Positions 46,077-55,945 of a DNA stretch of 64,000 nt are shown here, piece by piece. The stretch's first letter is position 1, and each line of letters starts with the position of its first letter. The DNA lies in assembly GCF_015694705.1 (NCBI RefSeq), contig NZ_JADQDR010000016.1:1-64000 (forward strand), in the 5' to 3' direction. Source of the stretch: Pontibacter rufus (GTDB taxonomy: Bacteria; Bacteroidota; Bacteroidia; Cytophagales; Hymenobacteraceae). Position numbers and translations under genes: made by a program. Below the pieces are notes generated by a model. It was not told the DNA's origin, searched no databases, and saw only the letters and a list, made by a program, of their open reading frames with translations.

Positions 46077-47264
46077 TTAAATTGCAGTGGTATCAATCAC
46101 GTATCTGTAACGCGCTTCCTTATTTACTACCTTATCCCAGGCTTCATTAATTTGACTTGCCTTAATGACTTCTATTTGCGGATAAATCTTGTTCTCAGCA
46201 CAGTAGTTTATCACCTCCTGCGTTTCAGGTACTCCTCCTATCAAAGAACCGTTAAAGTTTACCCGGTTAAAAATCATGTTGAAGTTGTTGATCGTCAATT
46301 CACCTCCAACAGGCTGCCCGACCTGTGTAAAGTAGCCATAAGGCTTTACGCAGTCTATGTAAGGGGACATTTCGTAGGCATAGGGCACCGTGGAAATCAT
46401 ATAGTCCATCTTGCCCTTCCAAGGCTGTAGTTTTTCAGCACTGTCTACCACAATCACCTCTTTGGCACCAAAGGCAAGGCTGTCCTTTTCCTTATTGGGT
46501 GAAGTAGTGAAAGCGTATACTTCTGCTCCTTTAGCCACAGCCAATTTAACGGCCATGTGCCCGAGCCCCCCGATGCCTACCACACCTACTTTATCGCCTT
46601 TTTTCATGTTATACTTCATCATCGGCGAATAGGTAGTGATACCTGCACAGAGCAAGGGAGCAGCATGCTTCAGCTCAATGTTATCAGGGATTTTGATTGC
46701 GAAATGCTCCGTCACAACAATATTGTTCGAATATCCACCTTGTGTAATGCCGGTTGGAGATGCTGGATCAGGAGCTCCATAAGTACCTACCATGCCTGTG
46801 GTTTCACAGTGCTGTTCTTCACCATTTTTACAGCTTTCGCATTCCATGCAGCTATCTACCATACAGCCTACACCAGCTCTGTCACCCACTTTGAATTTGG
46901 CAACTTTATTGCCTACAGCGGATACAACCCCCGCTATCTCGTGCCCCGGTACTTGTGGGTACTTTTGTGGGCCCCAGTGTCCCTTGATGGTGTGAATATC
47001 AGAATGGCAGATGCCAGAATATTTGATTTCTATCAGTACATCATAATCTCCAACAGGTCTTCTTTCAAACGACCAGGGCGTCATGAATCCTTTTTCGTTT
47101 TCTCCAGCGTAACCCCTTGATTTTATATTTTTAGCCATTATGACATTATTAAAGTTGTTGTTTTGTGGAAAAGCTTGGATAGGCCCGGCAACCATTACTC
47201 CTGCACCAAAAAGGCTTGCTTTTTGAATAAAGTCCCTTCTGCTTTGATAATTATTTGCTTCCAT
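46077..47264 (-). CDS. Exported zinc-dependent alcohol dehydrogenase (YahK/CAD-like)
   Basis: The 395-residue enzyme begins with a twin-arginine-like signal (SRRDFIQKASLFGAGVMVAG). The catalytic zinc motif is in CHSDIHTIKGHWGP and PGHEIAGVV, the structural zinc Cys cluster is in CMECESCKNGEEQHC, and the cofactor motif is GIGGLGHMAVK. It reduces aldehydes or oxidises alcohols with NAD(P). A Tat signal is unusual for this family and implies export after folding with cofactor. Export may instead be a chance N-terminal extension. Confidence 0.9.
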   Translation of the reverse strand: MEANNYQSRRDFIQKASLFGAGVMVAGPIQAFPQNNNFNNVIMAKNIKSRGYAGENEKGFMTPWSFERRPVGDYDVLIEIKYSGICHSDIHTIKGHWGPQKYPQVPGHEIAGVVSAVGNKVAKFKVGDRAGVGCMVDSCMECESCKNGEEQHCETTGMVGTYGAPDPASPTGITQGGYSNNIVVTEHFAIKIPDNIELKHAAPLLCAGITTYSPMMKYNMKKGDKVGVVGIGGLGHMAVKLAVAKGAEVYAFTTSPNKEKDSLAFGAKEVIVVDSAEKLQPWKGKMDYMISTVPYAYEMSPYIDCVKPYGYFTQVGQPVGGELTINNFNMIFNRVNFNGSLIGGVPETQEVINYCAENKIYPQIEVIKASQINEAWDKVVNKEARYRYVIDTTAI

Positions 47265-47273
47265 TGGAGGTGT

Positions 47274-47771
47274 TTATTTGTTGTTGTACACTTCATCTGT
47301 TACCGGCTCCATCCAATTCACGATTCCTTTATCCGTGTTAGGTACAATGTATAATTGCTGCAATCCTGTGTCCGGGCTTGCACCATGCCAGTGCCTTAAA
47401 GCTGGAGGGCATTTCACCACGTCACCCTTTTTCATTACCTCTATTGGTTGCCCTTCAATTTGATGGTAACCAACACCATCTGTTATAACTAGGATCTGTC
47501 CGCCCGGATGAGAATGCCAGTTGCTTCTGGCGCCAGGTTCAAAATAAACATTGCCCACCAAGGTGGTGTAGGTGGAATCTGCTGGAACCAGGCCATAATT
47601 CCAGACCTTTCCTGTGAAGTTTTCTGCGGGGCCTAACTCGCCTTTAGGAAAGATGGCTTCAACGTCATCATTTGCTATATTCTGTGAAGCCTGTTCTTTA
47701 CAGCTCATGGTAAATAGAGCTGCAAAAGCAAATGCTCCTACAGTTGCTGTACTTATTCTGTTTCGTTTCAT
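47274..47771 (-). CDS. Exported cupin lipoprotein-like protein
   Basis: The 165-residue protein has a signal peptide ending in a lipobox-like FTMSC, then a cupin barrel (FEPGARSNWHSHPGGQILVI; KGDVVKCPPALRHWHGAS). The barrel is close in sequence to that of the cupin at 44314-44715, so they may be paralogues at two cell locations. It begins the minus-strand run that includes the exported alcohol dehydrogenase. Confidence 0.88.
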   Translation of the reverse strand: MKRNRISTATVGAFAFAALFTMSCKEQASQNIANDDVEAIFPKGELGPAENFTGKVWNYGLVPADSTYTTLVGNVYFEPGARSNWHSHPGGQILVITDGVGYHQIEGQPIEVMKKGDVVKCPPALRHWHGASPDTGLQQLYIVPNTDKGIVNWMEPVTDEVYNNK

Positions 47772-47870
47772 ACTTTGACTGTTTTCTTTCTTTTGAACAA
47801 TTTCCCTTTTAATTCAACTGGACCGGAAAATTTCTACATCCTGGATCCAGAAACTGCTTTTCTTTTCATG

Positions 47871-48437
47871 TTATATGCTTTTGATAACTTTTGCCGGAAT
47901 ACCACCCACAATGGTATTGGCGGGTACATCTTCTGACACAACTGCTCCGGCTGCAACAACTGAATTTTCTCCAAGCGTAACCCCTTGAAGAACCGTAGCG
48001 TTTGCACCGATCCAAACATTATTCCTGATGAGAATGGGTTTTGGAATAAGGGATTGTCTTTCTTCCGAGGAGAGTGGATGGCTTTCTGTAAGTAGTTTCA
48101 CTCCGGGTGCCAACATCACATTATCTTCAATGGTAATGCCCCCTAAGTCCAGAAAGGTGCACCCAAAGTTGACGAATACATTCTTGCCAAATTTTGTATT
48201 CTTCCCGTAGTTGATATACAAGGGCGGAAATATGGCCGTTGATGCATCTATTTCCCTTTCAGTAATCTGACTTAATAGACTTCGGATCTCCTCCGGATGG
48301 CTGGAATTATTCAGTTGCTGAACCAGTTTCATTGTAGCATAGGATTCTGCTCGCAACCTGCTCCTCTGTGGATCACCTGGCCTGATTATTTCCCCTTCCC
48401 TCAATCGTTCAAAAATATCTTTATCAGAAGCATTCAT
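47871..48437 (-). CDS. Sugar O-acetyltransferase (maltose/galactoside type)
   Basis: The 188-residue protein has an N-terminal helix and the left-handed hexapeptide repeat of LbH acetyltransferases (INYGKNTKFGKNVFVNFG; IGANATVLQGVTLGENSVV), with the His of LLTESHPLS. It should acetylate a sugar hydroxyl from acetyl-CoA. It is separated from the cupin-ADH run by about 100 bp and is divergent from an AraC regulator. Confidence 0.9.
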   Translation of the reverse strand: MNASDKDIFERLREGEIIRPGDPQRSRLRAESYATMKLVQQLNNSSHPEEIRSLLSQITEREIDASTAIFPPLYINYGKNTKFGKNVFVNFGCTFLDLGGITIEDNVMLAPGVKLLTESHPLSSEERQSLIPKPILIRNNVWIGANATVLQGVTLGENSVVAAGAVVSEDVPANTIVGGIPAKVIKSI

Positions 48438-48439
48438 AC

Positions 48440-48459
48440 TGTATCATTCTTATGATACA
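48440..48459. promoter_or_regulatory. Palindrome between acetyltransferase and AraC genes
   Basis: TGTATCAT-TCTT-ATGATACA is a perfect 8-bp inverted repeat immediately before the acetyltransferase start. It is a likely operator for the divergent AraC regulator, or a 5'UTR hairpin. Confidence 0.55.
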
Positions 48460-48544
48460 AATTTAAAGCAGTATTACTTTCCAATTGTTACACATATTTC
48501 AACAATAATGTCACATATCACTTATATTAGCAGAAAAACTCCCA

Positions 48545-49372
48545 ATGCTAAGTAAAATGCAACCGAAAGTGATCTTACTCGAAGTATCGGGTAGAAATGA
48601 TTTCCCCAATCATTTTCAAAAGCTTTACCATACCCATCTGTTCTGTCATCGTGGAAGCATAAATTTTATATTCAATGATCAGGAGATGGTATGCAAAAAA
48701 GGAGAGTTCTTGTTTTGGTTTGCCGAAAGCAGGCTGACAGGATTGCAGTTTTCCAAAAGCTTTAAAGCAACGGTGATATTCGTGGAAAAAGATTTTTTAA
48801 ACAGCAACATTCCCGACCAGGGCTGGAGTATTAATGCCATATTGCATTCGAGAGTGTATCCTGTAAAAACGATCCATACCGAAAATGATAAGCAAAAAAT
48901 TCTGCTGAATTTTAAATGGGTGCATGACCGCTTTATGGAAACCGATCATCGCTTTTACGACGAAGCCCTGCGCTTGCAAATGCAACTATTCATCCTTGAG
49001 ATGTGGCACATTTTTGCCAATGAATATGAAAGAAGGAAACACAGTCTGCAAACTGGGAGTTTGTATGAGCGGTTTATTCAATTGGCACAGGAGCATTGCA
49101 CGACTGAGCGTGAAGTACAGTTTTACAGCAATCAATTAAACATCACTCCCAAATACCTCAACCAGATCTGCAAACGATCATCCGGTGTCACAGCTTCTGA
49201 ATGGATTCATCGCTTCGCCAAGGAACGCATCATCCTCTTTTTACAAAACAACAATCTCAGCATCTCTGAAATTGCAGATAAAATGGAATTTGGAAGCCGG
49301 TCTTTTTTTACCCGGTATGTAAAAAAACTGTTTGGTGTAACACCAAGTGAATATAGAAGTAGATTAGGCTAG
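48545..49372 (+). CDS. AraC-family transcriptional regulator
   Basis: The 275-residue protein ends in two HTH motifs (FYSNQLNITPKYLNQICKRS; NLSISEIADKMEFGSRSFF). The N-terminal part is a cupin-like sensor. It is divergent from the acetyltransferase and from the cupin/ADH/AKR run, which are its probable targets. Confidence 0.88.
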   Translation: MLSKMQPKVILLEVSGRNDFPNHFQKLYHTHLFCHRGSINFIFNDQEMVCKKGEFLFWFAESRLTGLQFSKSFKATVIFVEKDFLNSNIPDQGWSINAILHSRVYPVKTIHTENDKQKILLNFKWVHDRFMETDHRFYDEALRLQMQLFILEMWHIFANEYERRKHSLQTGSLYERFIQLAQEHCTTEREVQFYSNQLNITPKYLNQICKRSSGVTASEWIHRFAKERIILFLQNNNLSISEIADKMEFGSRSFFTRYVKKLFGVTPSEYRSRLG

Positions 49373-49774
49373 AAGAGAAACGTTAATGATAACAATCTAT
49401 TTTTGGTAACAGCCTTAAGACAGGCTGCTAAGTGTATGTAGCTCATCAAGATGCACTCTTGACTTAAACCAACCCACAATATTAGATTTTTAGGATACAT
49501 AACACCTGTTATGATAAATGCTGTAGACCACATTGAAAGATTGTCTCAGGAATCCTTCGTTTGATAAGACGCGCAACCCATCGTTTGAGGCAAGGCTGCA
49601 AACCGTGAGCAAACACAATTAACCCGAAAACAAACCTTTGGTTGCTTTTTCTCAACAAGCGGCCTTATTTTGATACGGTCCTTCATACAGCAGCAAGCAG
49701 GGGAAGAGCTGCAGAAACGCTAAAAAGAGACTTTTATGCGCCCCTTCATGTCCTAACCACGCTGCTTGAAACAT

Positions 49775-49879
49775 GCCAATGGCAGGAGTTTCTTCACCTT
49801 TCCTGCCACCTACAAAACCAAATTTGGCGGCAATCACTACCTCATCTGGAAAAGGGGCAAAGGCTTCTCCCGGCAGCTC
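49775..49879 (-). pseudogene. Aldo/keto reductase fragment
   Basis: On the minus strand the frame reads ELPGEAFAPFPDEVVIAAKF, closely matching the AKR segment [19 protein letters not shown] of the gene at 43091. No flanking AKR sequence was found, so only a short relic remains. The rest of 49373-49921 holds nothing else I can support. Confidence 0.7.
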
Positions 49880-49921
49880 CTTTAATATGCTTTAGACAAA
49901 TTTTTTATTGAAATGAATCTG

Positions 49922-51088
<1,167 letters not shown>

Positions 51089-51104
51089 TGATGATTAAAT
51101 AAAA

Positions 51105-51122
51105 GGGAGGGTATTCCCTCCC
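51105..51122 (-). terminator. Small terminator-like hairpin
   Basis: GGGAGGG-TATT-CCCTCCC, followed on the minus strand by TTTTATTT, lies between the decayed AKR and the intact exported AKR. It would end transcription of the former. Confidence 0.55.
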
Positions 51123-51147
51123 CCTTGCCACTATTCATGTTTTATAG

Positions 51148-51298
51148 AAATTCATCGTTCATATAGGCAGCGGCGGTATGTAAACGGTTGCAATAGCATC
51201 ATATACACTCCTTTCACATTCTTCTGCGTCAAGGATTTGAAAAACTCCAAAACCCAGGAGGGCATTTCTACTGCGTTATTTAATTTTACCTTTTGCAT
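51148..51298 (-). pseudogene. Aldo/keto reductase N-terminal remnant with indels
   Basis: The minus strand starts MQKVKLNNAVEMP, matching [13 protein letters not shown] of the AKR at 42218. Then one missing base shifts the frame. The shifted frame continues LGFGVFQILDAEECERSV, followed by a further deletion before a third-frame TAAAYMNDE. Several indels show clear decay of an AKR of the 42218 type. Confidence 0.75.
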
Positions 51299-51449
51299 AA
51301 CCTTATTCATTTAACAAATGTCTTATCTATTTTTCTCTTGACTTGTATACAGATTACAGGTTTACATACCACTATTACTGATTGGGAGAAGCTCATCGCT
51401 CATGAGATGAATAAAGCAGTAATATTGTTTCAGTTAAAACGAGAGAGAT

Positions 51450-52346
51450 ATGGATAATCTACGGCGATTTGAGACAATCAATGACTACAACATATTCAAC
51501 AACAATGAGACGCTACACCCGCTGGTGAGCGTGGTAGATTTGTCGAAGGCAAGCCCAAGGCAGGCCTCTAATATGTATTTTGGTTTTTACACCGTCTTTC
51601 TGAAAGAAGTCGTATGCGGTGATCTGCGGTACGGGAAAAAGACCTACGACTATCAGGAAGGTACGCTGGCGTTCATTGCCCCGGGGCAGGTGGTTAGCGT
51701 TGAGAACAGCGGGGAGACGTATCAACCGAAAGGGACTGCGCTAATCTTTCATCCTGACTTGCTACATGGTACGCCGCTTGGACGGCATATGCAGGACTAT
51801 ACTTTCTTTGGCTATCAATCAAGTGAAGCCCTTCACCTATCAGAGCGTGAAAGGAAAATTATACTGGATTGCCTTTTCAAGATTGAGTACGAATTAGAGC
51901 ATGCCATTGACAAGCACAGTAAAAGACTCATAGTGTCCAATATCGAGTTGTTCCTGAATTATTGCGTCCGTTTTTACGACCGCCAGTTTATCACGCGAGA
52001 CAATGTCCACAAGGGGGTACTGGAAAGGTTCGAGGATCTGTTGAATGCGTATTACCAATCCGACAAGCCACAGACAATCGGTTTGCCTTCTGTAGCCTGG
52101 TGCGCCAGTGAACTAAACTTTTCTGCAAACTACTTTGGGGACCTGATCAAAAAAGAAACAGGACAGACAGCGCAGGAGTATATACAGTCGAAGGTATTGG
52201 ATGTGGCGAAGGAAAGAATATTCGACCACAGCAAGTCAGTTAGCCAGATTGCCTATGAATTAGGGTTCAAGTATCCGCAGCACTTTACCCGTTTATTCAA
52301 ACAACGTGTGGGGCAATCGCCAAACGAGTACAGGATGCTCACCTAA
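51450..52346 (+). CDS. AraC-family transcriptional regulator
   Basis: The 298-residue protein has an N-terminal cupin-type sensor (GKKTYDYQEGTLAFIAPGQV) and a C-terminal double HTH (WCASELNFSANYFGDLIKKE; KSVSQIAYELGFKYPQHF). It is divergent from the decayed and the exported aldo/keto reductases, which are probable targets. A strong terminator follows about 100 bp after its stop. Confidence 0.9.
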   Translation: MDNLRRFETINDYNIFNNNETLHPLVSVVDLSKASPRQASNMYFGFYTVFLKEVVCGDLRYGKKTYDYQEGTLAFIAPGQVVSVENSGETYQPKGTALIFHPDLLHGTPLGRHMQDYTFFGYQSSEALHLSERERKIILDCLFKIEYELEHAIDKHSKRLIVSNIELFLNYCVRFYDRQFITRDNVHKGVLERFEDLLNAYYQSDKPQTIGLPSVAWCASELNFSANYFGDLIKKETGQTAQEYIQSKVLDVAKERIFDHSKSVSQIAYELGFKYPQHFTRLFKQRVGQSPNEYRMLT

Positions 52347-52448
52347 CGGTAAAGTGGCATTCAAGTCAGGTTTCTGCTCTGCTCGTTTTATGTACAACCT
52401 GTGGAGCTGCTTTACAGGCGATTCTATTGAACATAGCTGACGTTATAG

Positions 52449-52487
52449 AACAGAGAAGGCTCCTCATCCCAGGGAGCCTTCTCTGTT
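52449..52487 (+). terminator. Intrinsic terminator after the AraC gene
   Basis: AACAGAGAAGGCTCC / GGAGCCTTCTCTGTT form a perfect 15-bp stem followed by TTTGT. It lies about 100 bp past the AraC stop. The rest of the 52347-52727 spacer shows no gene. Confidence 0.85.
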
Positions 52488-52727
52488 TGTGGCCCATAAG
52501 CTGCTTTATGTTAAGTTAAATGCTAACGGTCAAGTGTTTATGAAGTTGCAGCATTTGAAAAATGTCAGTTTCAACTAACTACAAAAGCAGAATAGCAATT
52601 TAAAGCCGAATGCCTCTCTGTTCCGCCACAATTTTATAAACACAATGTTGTGTGTTGTTTTATTTTTGTCGCCTGAAAGAATGATAAAATAGACAAGTTT
52701 TCAAATGGCGGACTATAAACATTTTGA

Positions 52728-53828
52728 ATGGTAAGAAGGCAAAAGGATTTATATGAAATTGGAATAGCCTCCTTTAAGCTGGGGTGTATTGGCTTCGGCG
52801 GCATCGCCGGAATGGTAAGTTTAATTGAAAGTGAAATTGTGGCAAAGCGGGGTTGGATAACTAGGGACCATTTCTTAGACGCCGTTGGAGCCGCTAACAT
52901 TATACCGGGTCCAAATTCCGTTGAAATCATAATGCACTGTGCCCGTGAGAAGGGTGGAAGGGCAGGATTGGTGGTTGGCGGTATCATGTATATTCTGCCC
53001 GCCATGCTCATTTGCTTGCTGTGGGCTTATTTATATACCCAATACGGTCACCTGCCCTCTGTAGAGCCGTTTCTTTACGGCATAAGACCTGCTACCGCGG
53101 CAATCATAGCCGGGGCCGTTTTCAGGCTGTCAAAAGGTCTGTTCAAAAGGCGGGACATTACGGTTCTTTCTCTCTTGGTGTTTATAGGTGCTTTATGCGG
53201 CCTGAATGATGTTGCACTTTTATTTGGAGCTGGCCTTGCAGGGACGGTGTCCATAAACGGAAAGCAGATGAGGGCGTGGTTTCCGTTCCCGTTGCTGTTT
53301 GTGGACAGTTCATCGGGCAAGCTTTTTTTTATCTTCTTTAAAATAGGCGCTATTCTGTACGGAAGCGGGTATGTGCTATTTGCGTATATGGATGAGGCGC
53401 TTGTGCAGCAAAATCACTGGCTAACAAGGCAACAACTTACCGACGCCATTTCAGTGGGGCAGATAACGCCGGGGCCCATTTTGTCAAGTGCCACTTTTGC
53501 AGGCTATCTAATTAGCGGGGTGTGGGGTGGAGTTCTTGCAACCATCGCTATATTCCTTCCTTCGTTTTTTATCGCCTTTTTTGTGCATCGTTTGCTGGCT
53601 TTTATAAACAGGCACGTATTGCTGAGAAAGTTCCTAAATATTGTCAATGCCGCTTCCGTTGCCCTGATAGCTGCCGTTGCCATACAGATGGCCGGTGTGT
53701 TTATGGGGCAATGGCAGTCTATGGTTATTCTGGTGATGTCTTTGGCGCTGGTGTTACTTACCAAAGTCAATCCGGTGTGGCTTATTGCCTTAGGAAGTTG
53801 TGTAGGCTATCTGTTGTCGCTTATGTAA
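52728..53828 (+). CDS. chrA: Chromate transporter (CHR family)
   Basis: The 366-residue membrane protein has two CHR halves, each with the FKLGCIGFGG / FKIGAILYGSGY motif and a PGP element (NIIPGPNSVE; GQITPGPILS) before hydrophobic helices. CHR proteins export chromate across the inner membrane. Length is slightly below the usual 390. It is preceded by a spacer with no operon partner. It may also carry a related oxyanion. Confidence 0.92.
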   Translation: MVRRQKDLYEIGIASFKLGCIGFGGIAGMVSLIESEIVAKRGWITRDHFLDAVGAANIIPGPNSVEIIMHCAREKGGRAGLVVGGIMYILPAMLICLLWAYLYTQYGHLPSVEPFLYGIRPATAAIIAGAVFRLSKGLFKRRDITVLSLLVFIGALCGLNDVALLFGAGLAGTVSINGKQMRAWFPFPLLFVDSSSGKLFFIFFKIGAILYGSGYVLFAYMDEALVQQNHWLTRQQLTDAISVGQITPGPILSSATFAGYLISGVWGGVLATIAIFLPSFFIAFFVHRLLAFINRHVLLRKFLNIVNAASVALIAAVAIQMAGVFMGQWQSMVILVMSLALVLLTKVNPVWLIALGSCVGYLLSLM

Positions 53829-53896
53829 CGGCTGGCACAACGGCTTGGCAAATGGGCGAATGAGCGGTAATTCAGTCCTTCTGTTGCACATGATTA

Positions 53897-53913
53897 CTTT
53901 TGTTCAACAAAAG
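53897..53913. terminator. Short hairpin between convergent genes
   Basis: CTTTTGTT-C-AACAAAAG is a perfect 8-bp stem between the chromate transporter and the minus-strand lipoprotein gene. It is probably a weak bidirectional terminator. Confidence 0.4.
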
Positions 53914-53927
53914 GGCCGAAAGTTTGT

Positions 53928-54272
53928 TTACTCAGCTCGCATTAGTTTATGTACGGTTATATGGCTTTTCCCTTCTGCGTCTCTCCAATTATTTCCCTGC
54001 ACGGTGATTTTATCCCCTATCTCAAAAGATTGGTATTTCCCTCCGCTTTTTTGCAGGTTAACAATACTGATGGTTGCATAATATAAGTTTCCGATTGGAT
54101 CCTCAATGGTTGCTGTATAGCCGTCTTTCCCATTTTCACGAGCGGTTATTTCTCCAGTTACGGATAGTTCTTGGTTGCTTTCTGCGCTTATTTGGGCTTG
54201 TGGTTTTGTTGCACACCCTCCTGCCCCTAAAAGTCCGACAGCCAAAATGGCAATTCTTCTAATTTGTTTCAT
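53928..54272 (-). CDS. Lipoprotein with OB-fold (tRNA_anti-like) domain
   Basis: I chose the start at 54272 (MKQIRRIAILAVGLLGAGGC), since it gives a lipoprotein signal with lipobox GAGGC; the longer frame adds 17 residues before it. The mature part is a small beta barrel (LSVTGEITARENGKDGYTAT; IGDKITVQGNNWRD) like tRNA_anti-like OB domains. Function unknown. It is the first of a run of single minus-strand genes. Confidence 0.75.
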   Translation of the reverse strand: MKQIRRIAILAVGLLGAGGCATKPQAQISAESNQELSVTGEITARENGKDGYTATIEDPIGNLYYATISIVNLQKSGGKYQSFEIGDKITVQGNNWRDAEGKSHITVHKLMRAE

Positions 54273-54443
54273 ATTTATGGATTTGTTTTGAGTTCCAACG
54301 ATAGGCCATAAAAATTTATTCAATTTCTTCCGTCAATGCGGCCGACGCCTGAATAGAACAGGCTCCAACTAATAACACACAACGAACTTGGCTTTGTGGT
54401 GGCACAGCTACCGTAAAGGTGAGGTTAGCGGTTGGTTTTATTC

Positions 54444-54959
54444 TTAGTTTGAAAAGACCAGAATTGCTCCTGATAAAGCGCCAAAGCTGGTTATAATAAA
54501 AGATACCTTTGATATTTTTTTTATCAAACGCAATTCGTCAGAATTTTCTGGAGTACTAGACGGTCCATAATCGATATTAGTTGAATGAGCTCCATCAGGA
54601 TTTACATCCGTCTTGGTCGGTCCATTATCGATAATAGTTGAAAGAGATTCGTCTGGATTTACAACTGTCTTGGTTGTTCTATGGTCAATTATAGTTGAAT
54701 GAGTTCCATCAGGATTTATAACCGTCTTAATTGTTCCATGATCGATTATAGTTGAAGGAGGTCCATTCGGATGTATAACTGTTTTGGTTGTTCCATGATC
54801 AATAATAGAGGAATGAGTTCCGTTCGGGTTTATAACTGTTTTGGTTGTTCCATGATCGATAATAATGGAATGAGTTCCATCAGGATTTACTAGAACTGTT
54901 TGCGAATATGATTTACCTACAGTTGTTAATAAGATTAGAATTAATAATATTTCTTTCAT
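54444..54959 (-). CDS. Secreted/membrane protein made of 19-residue tandem repeats
   Basis: The 171-residue protein has a signal peptide (ILLILILLTTVGKSYSQ), then six copies of a 19-residue unit like NPDGTHSTIIDHGTTKTVI, and a C-terminal hydrophobic helix (FIITSFGALSGAILVF). The N-P-D-G-T-H and I-I-D-H positions are well conserved. No family is recognised. It should be anchored in a membrane with repeats outside. Confidence 0.7.
   Translation of the reverse strand: MKEILLILILLTTVGKSYSQTVLVNPDGTHSIIIDHGTTKTVINPNGTHSSIIDHGTTKTVIHPNGPPSTIIDHGTIKTVINPDGTHSTIIDHRTTKTVVNPDESLSTIIDNGPTKTDVNPDGAHSTNIDYGPSSTPENSDELRLIKKISKVSFIITSFGALSGAILVFSN
54549..54887 (-). repeat. 57-bp coding tandem repeats
   Basis: These six DNA repeats encode the 19-residue units of the protein at 54444-54959. 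They are similar enough to expand or contract by slippage. Confidence 0.8.
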
Positions 54960-54991
54960 ATTGTTATATTATTTTTTTGACCGAAATTACC

Positions 54992-55064
54992 GCTAACGGC
55001 CGCGTACATAAAGTGAGCAAGGCATAGCCGAAGCTTGGTTTATGTGCATGGTTAGGGTTTGTTA
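54992..55064 (-). repeat. attC-like imperfect palindrome 1
   Basis: The element starts GCTAACGG and ends GGTTAGGGTTTGTTA, so CTAAC pairs with GTTAG. Inner arms ACATAAA and TTTATGT pair as well. It ends at the stop codon of the Imm53-like gene, as an integron cassette recombination site would. Confidence 0.5.
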
Positions 55065-55640
55065 TTCTACTTTTTCTGTCACAGCTGGCCCTAATCCTTC
55101 AAAGAAGGTTTGCAGCTTGCACTTCACTCTGTCTCCAATTTTGTATTCTAACTCCCTTAGGTTCTCCATTTCAATTTTTTGATAATCATCAATGTACAAC
55201 ACTTTCAGGTTCTGAAGAGCCGTTTCATCAATTTGGGTGATTTCAAAAACACTTTCATTGACTGCTCTTGCTGTTACTTCTTTCCAAACTGGTATTTTAG
55301 TGTTAGGTACAGGAACATATATTGAATAAGTATAGCTGGCGTCTGCTTGTGAAGGCAAGACTTCTTCTAAAAAGATTCTAAGAATTTCGTTGAGCTTGTC
55401 TGGGTCGCCTGCACCAGTAAACTTGCCTTCCTTTATACCGATAAACAACCAATCGTCGTCTCCATTGTCATACTGCTTACTGTACTCGGCTTTTTCAAGA
55501 GCCGTATCCTGAAGCTCTATCTCCACTGACCAACCAGGATTATCAACTGTAGTAATTTTGATTCCGAAGCCATGCTCCCAATCTCCGTCACAGTTGTTTC
55601 TGTACCAGTCCTGTATTCGCTCAAGTAGAAATTTGGTCAT
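55062..55640 (-). CDS. Imm53-like immunity protein
   Basis: The first 100 residues (RIQDWYRNNCDGDWEHGFGI, then DNPGWSVEIELQDT) match the immunity 53 family seen beside polymorphic toxins. The second half has a small unassigned domain ending DRVKCKLQTFFEG. No toxin gene is adjacent, so it could be an orphan immunity gene carried on a cassette. An attC-like element follows its stop. Confidence 0.75.
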   Translation of the reverse strand: MTKFLLERIQDWYRNNCDGDWEHGFGIKITTVDNPGWSVEIELQDTALEKAEYSKQYDNGDDDWLFIGIKEGKFTGAGDPDKLNEILRIFLEEVLPSQADASYTYSIYVPVPNTKIPVWKEVTARAVNESVFEITQIDETALQNLKVLYIDDYQKIEMENLRELEYKIGDRVKCKLQTFFEGLGPAVTEKVE

Positions 55641-55685
55641 TTTCTATAACTTTAATATACCCTAACTACTGGATATAAGGAGTTA

Positions 55686-55723
55686 TTACGTTTAGCCGAC
55701 TACCGTGGGTCGGCTAAACGTAA
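55686..55723. repeat. Perfect 15-bp hairpin
   Basis: TTACGTTTAGCCGAC (55686-55700) and GTCGGCTAAACGTAA (55709-55723) pair perfectly around an 8-base loop. A similar hairpin, GCTAGTAGGA / TCCTACTAGC, occurs at about 60116-60141, in the same relation to the conserved element below. Confidence 0.8.
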
Positions 55724-55792
55724 CTGGACTGCCGAATATAGGATATATCCGAAGCAATATAAAGGGGCCTGCGGACAATTCCAGCACCCCGC

Positions 55793-55867
55793 GAAAATAC
55801 CAAAACCCGCACCCCCTCCCATTGGCTGGAAAGGCGGTTTCTCTTATAACTGCTTTTATGTAAAGTA
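55793..55867. repeat. Dispersed intergenic element, copy at 55.8 kb
   Basis: Shares with 60236-60303 the order TACCAAAACCC, ACCCCCTCC, GGCTGGAAAGGCGGTTTCTC and TATAACTGCTTTTATG (small changes). A partial third copy with TATGTAAAGTAG is at about 5560-5580. It may be a small mobile or regulatory repeat. The rest of the 55641-55945 spacer holds no gene. Confidence 0.65.
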
Positions 55868-55945
55868 GGTCCTTCTGTTGAGAGTGGTAAACAAAGCAGC
55901 AGGAACGGGTTTAGGGCAACCATTGCCCCTGCAGGCGTCTTCACG

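Noticed and set aside
49642-49911. 89-codon plus-strand ORF
   Set aside because: The opposite strand shows clear aldo/keto reductase relic sequence, so this is its shadow.
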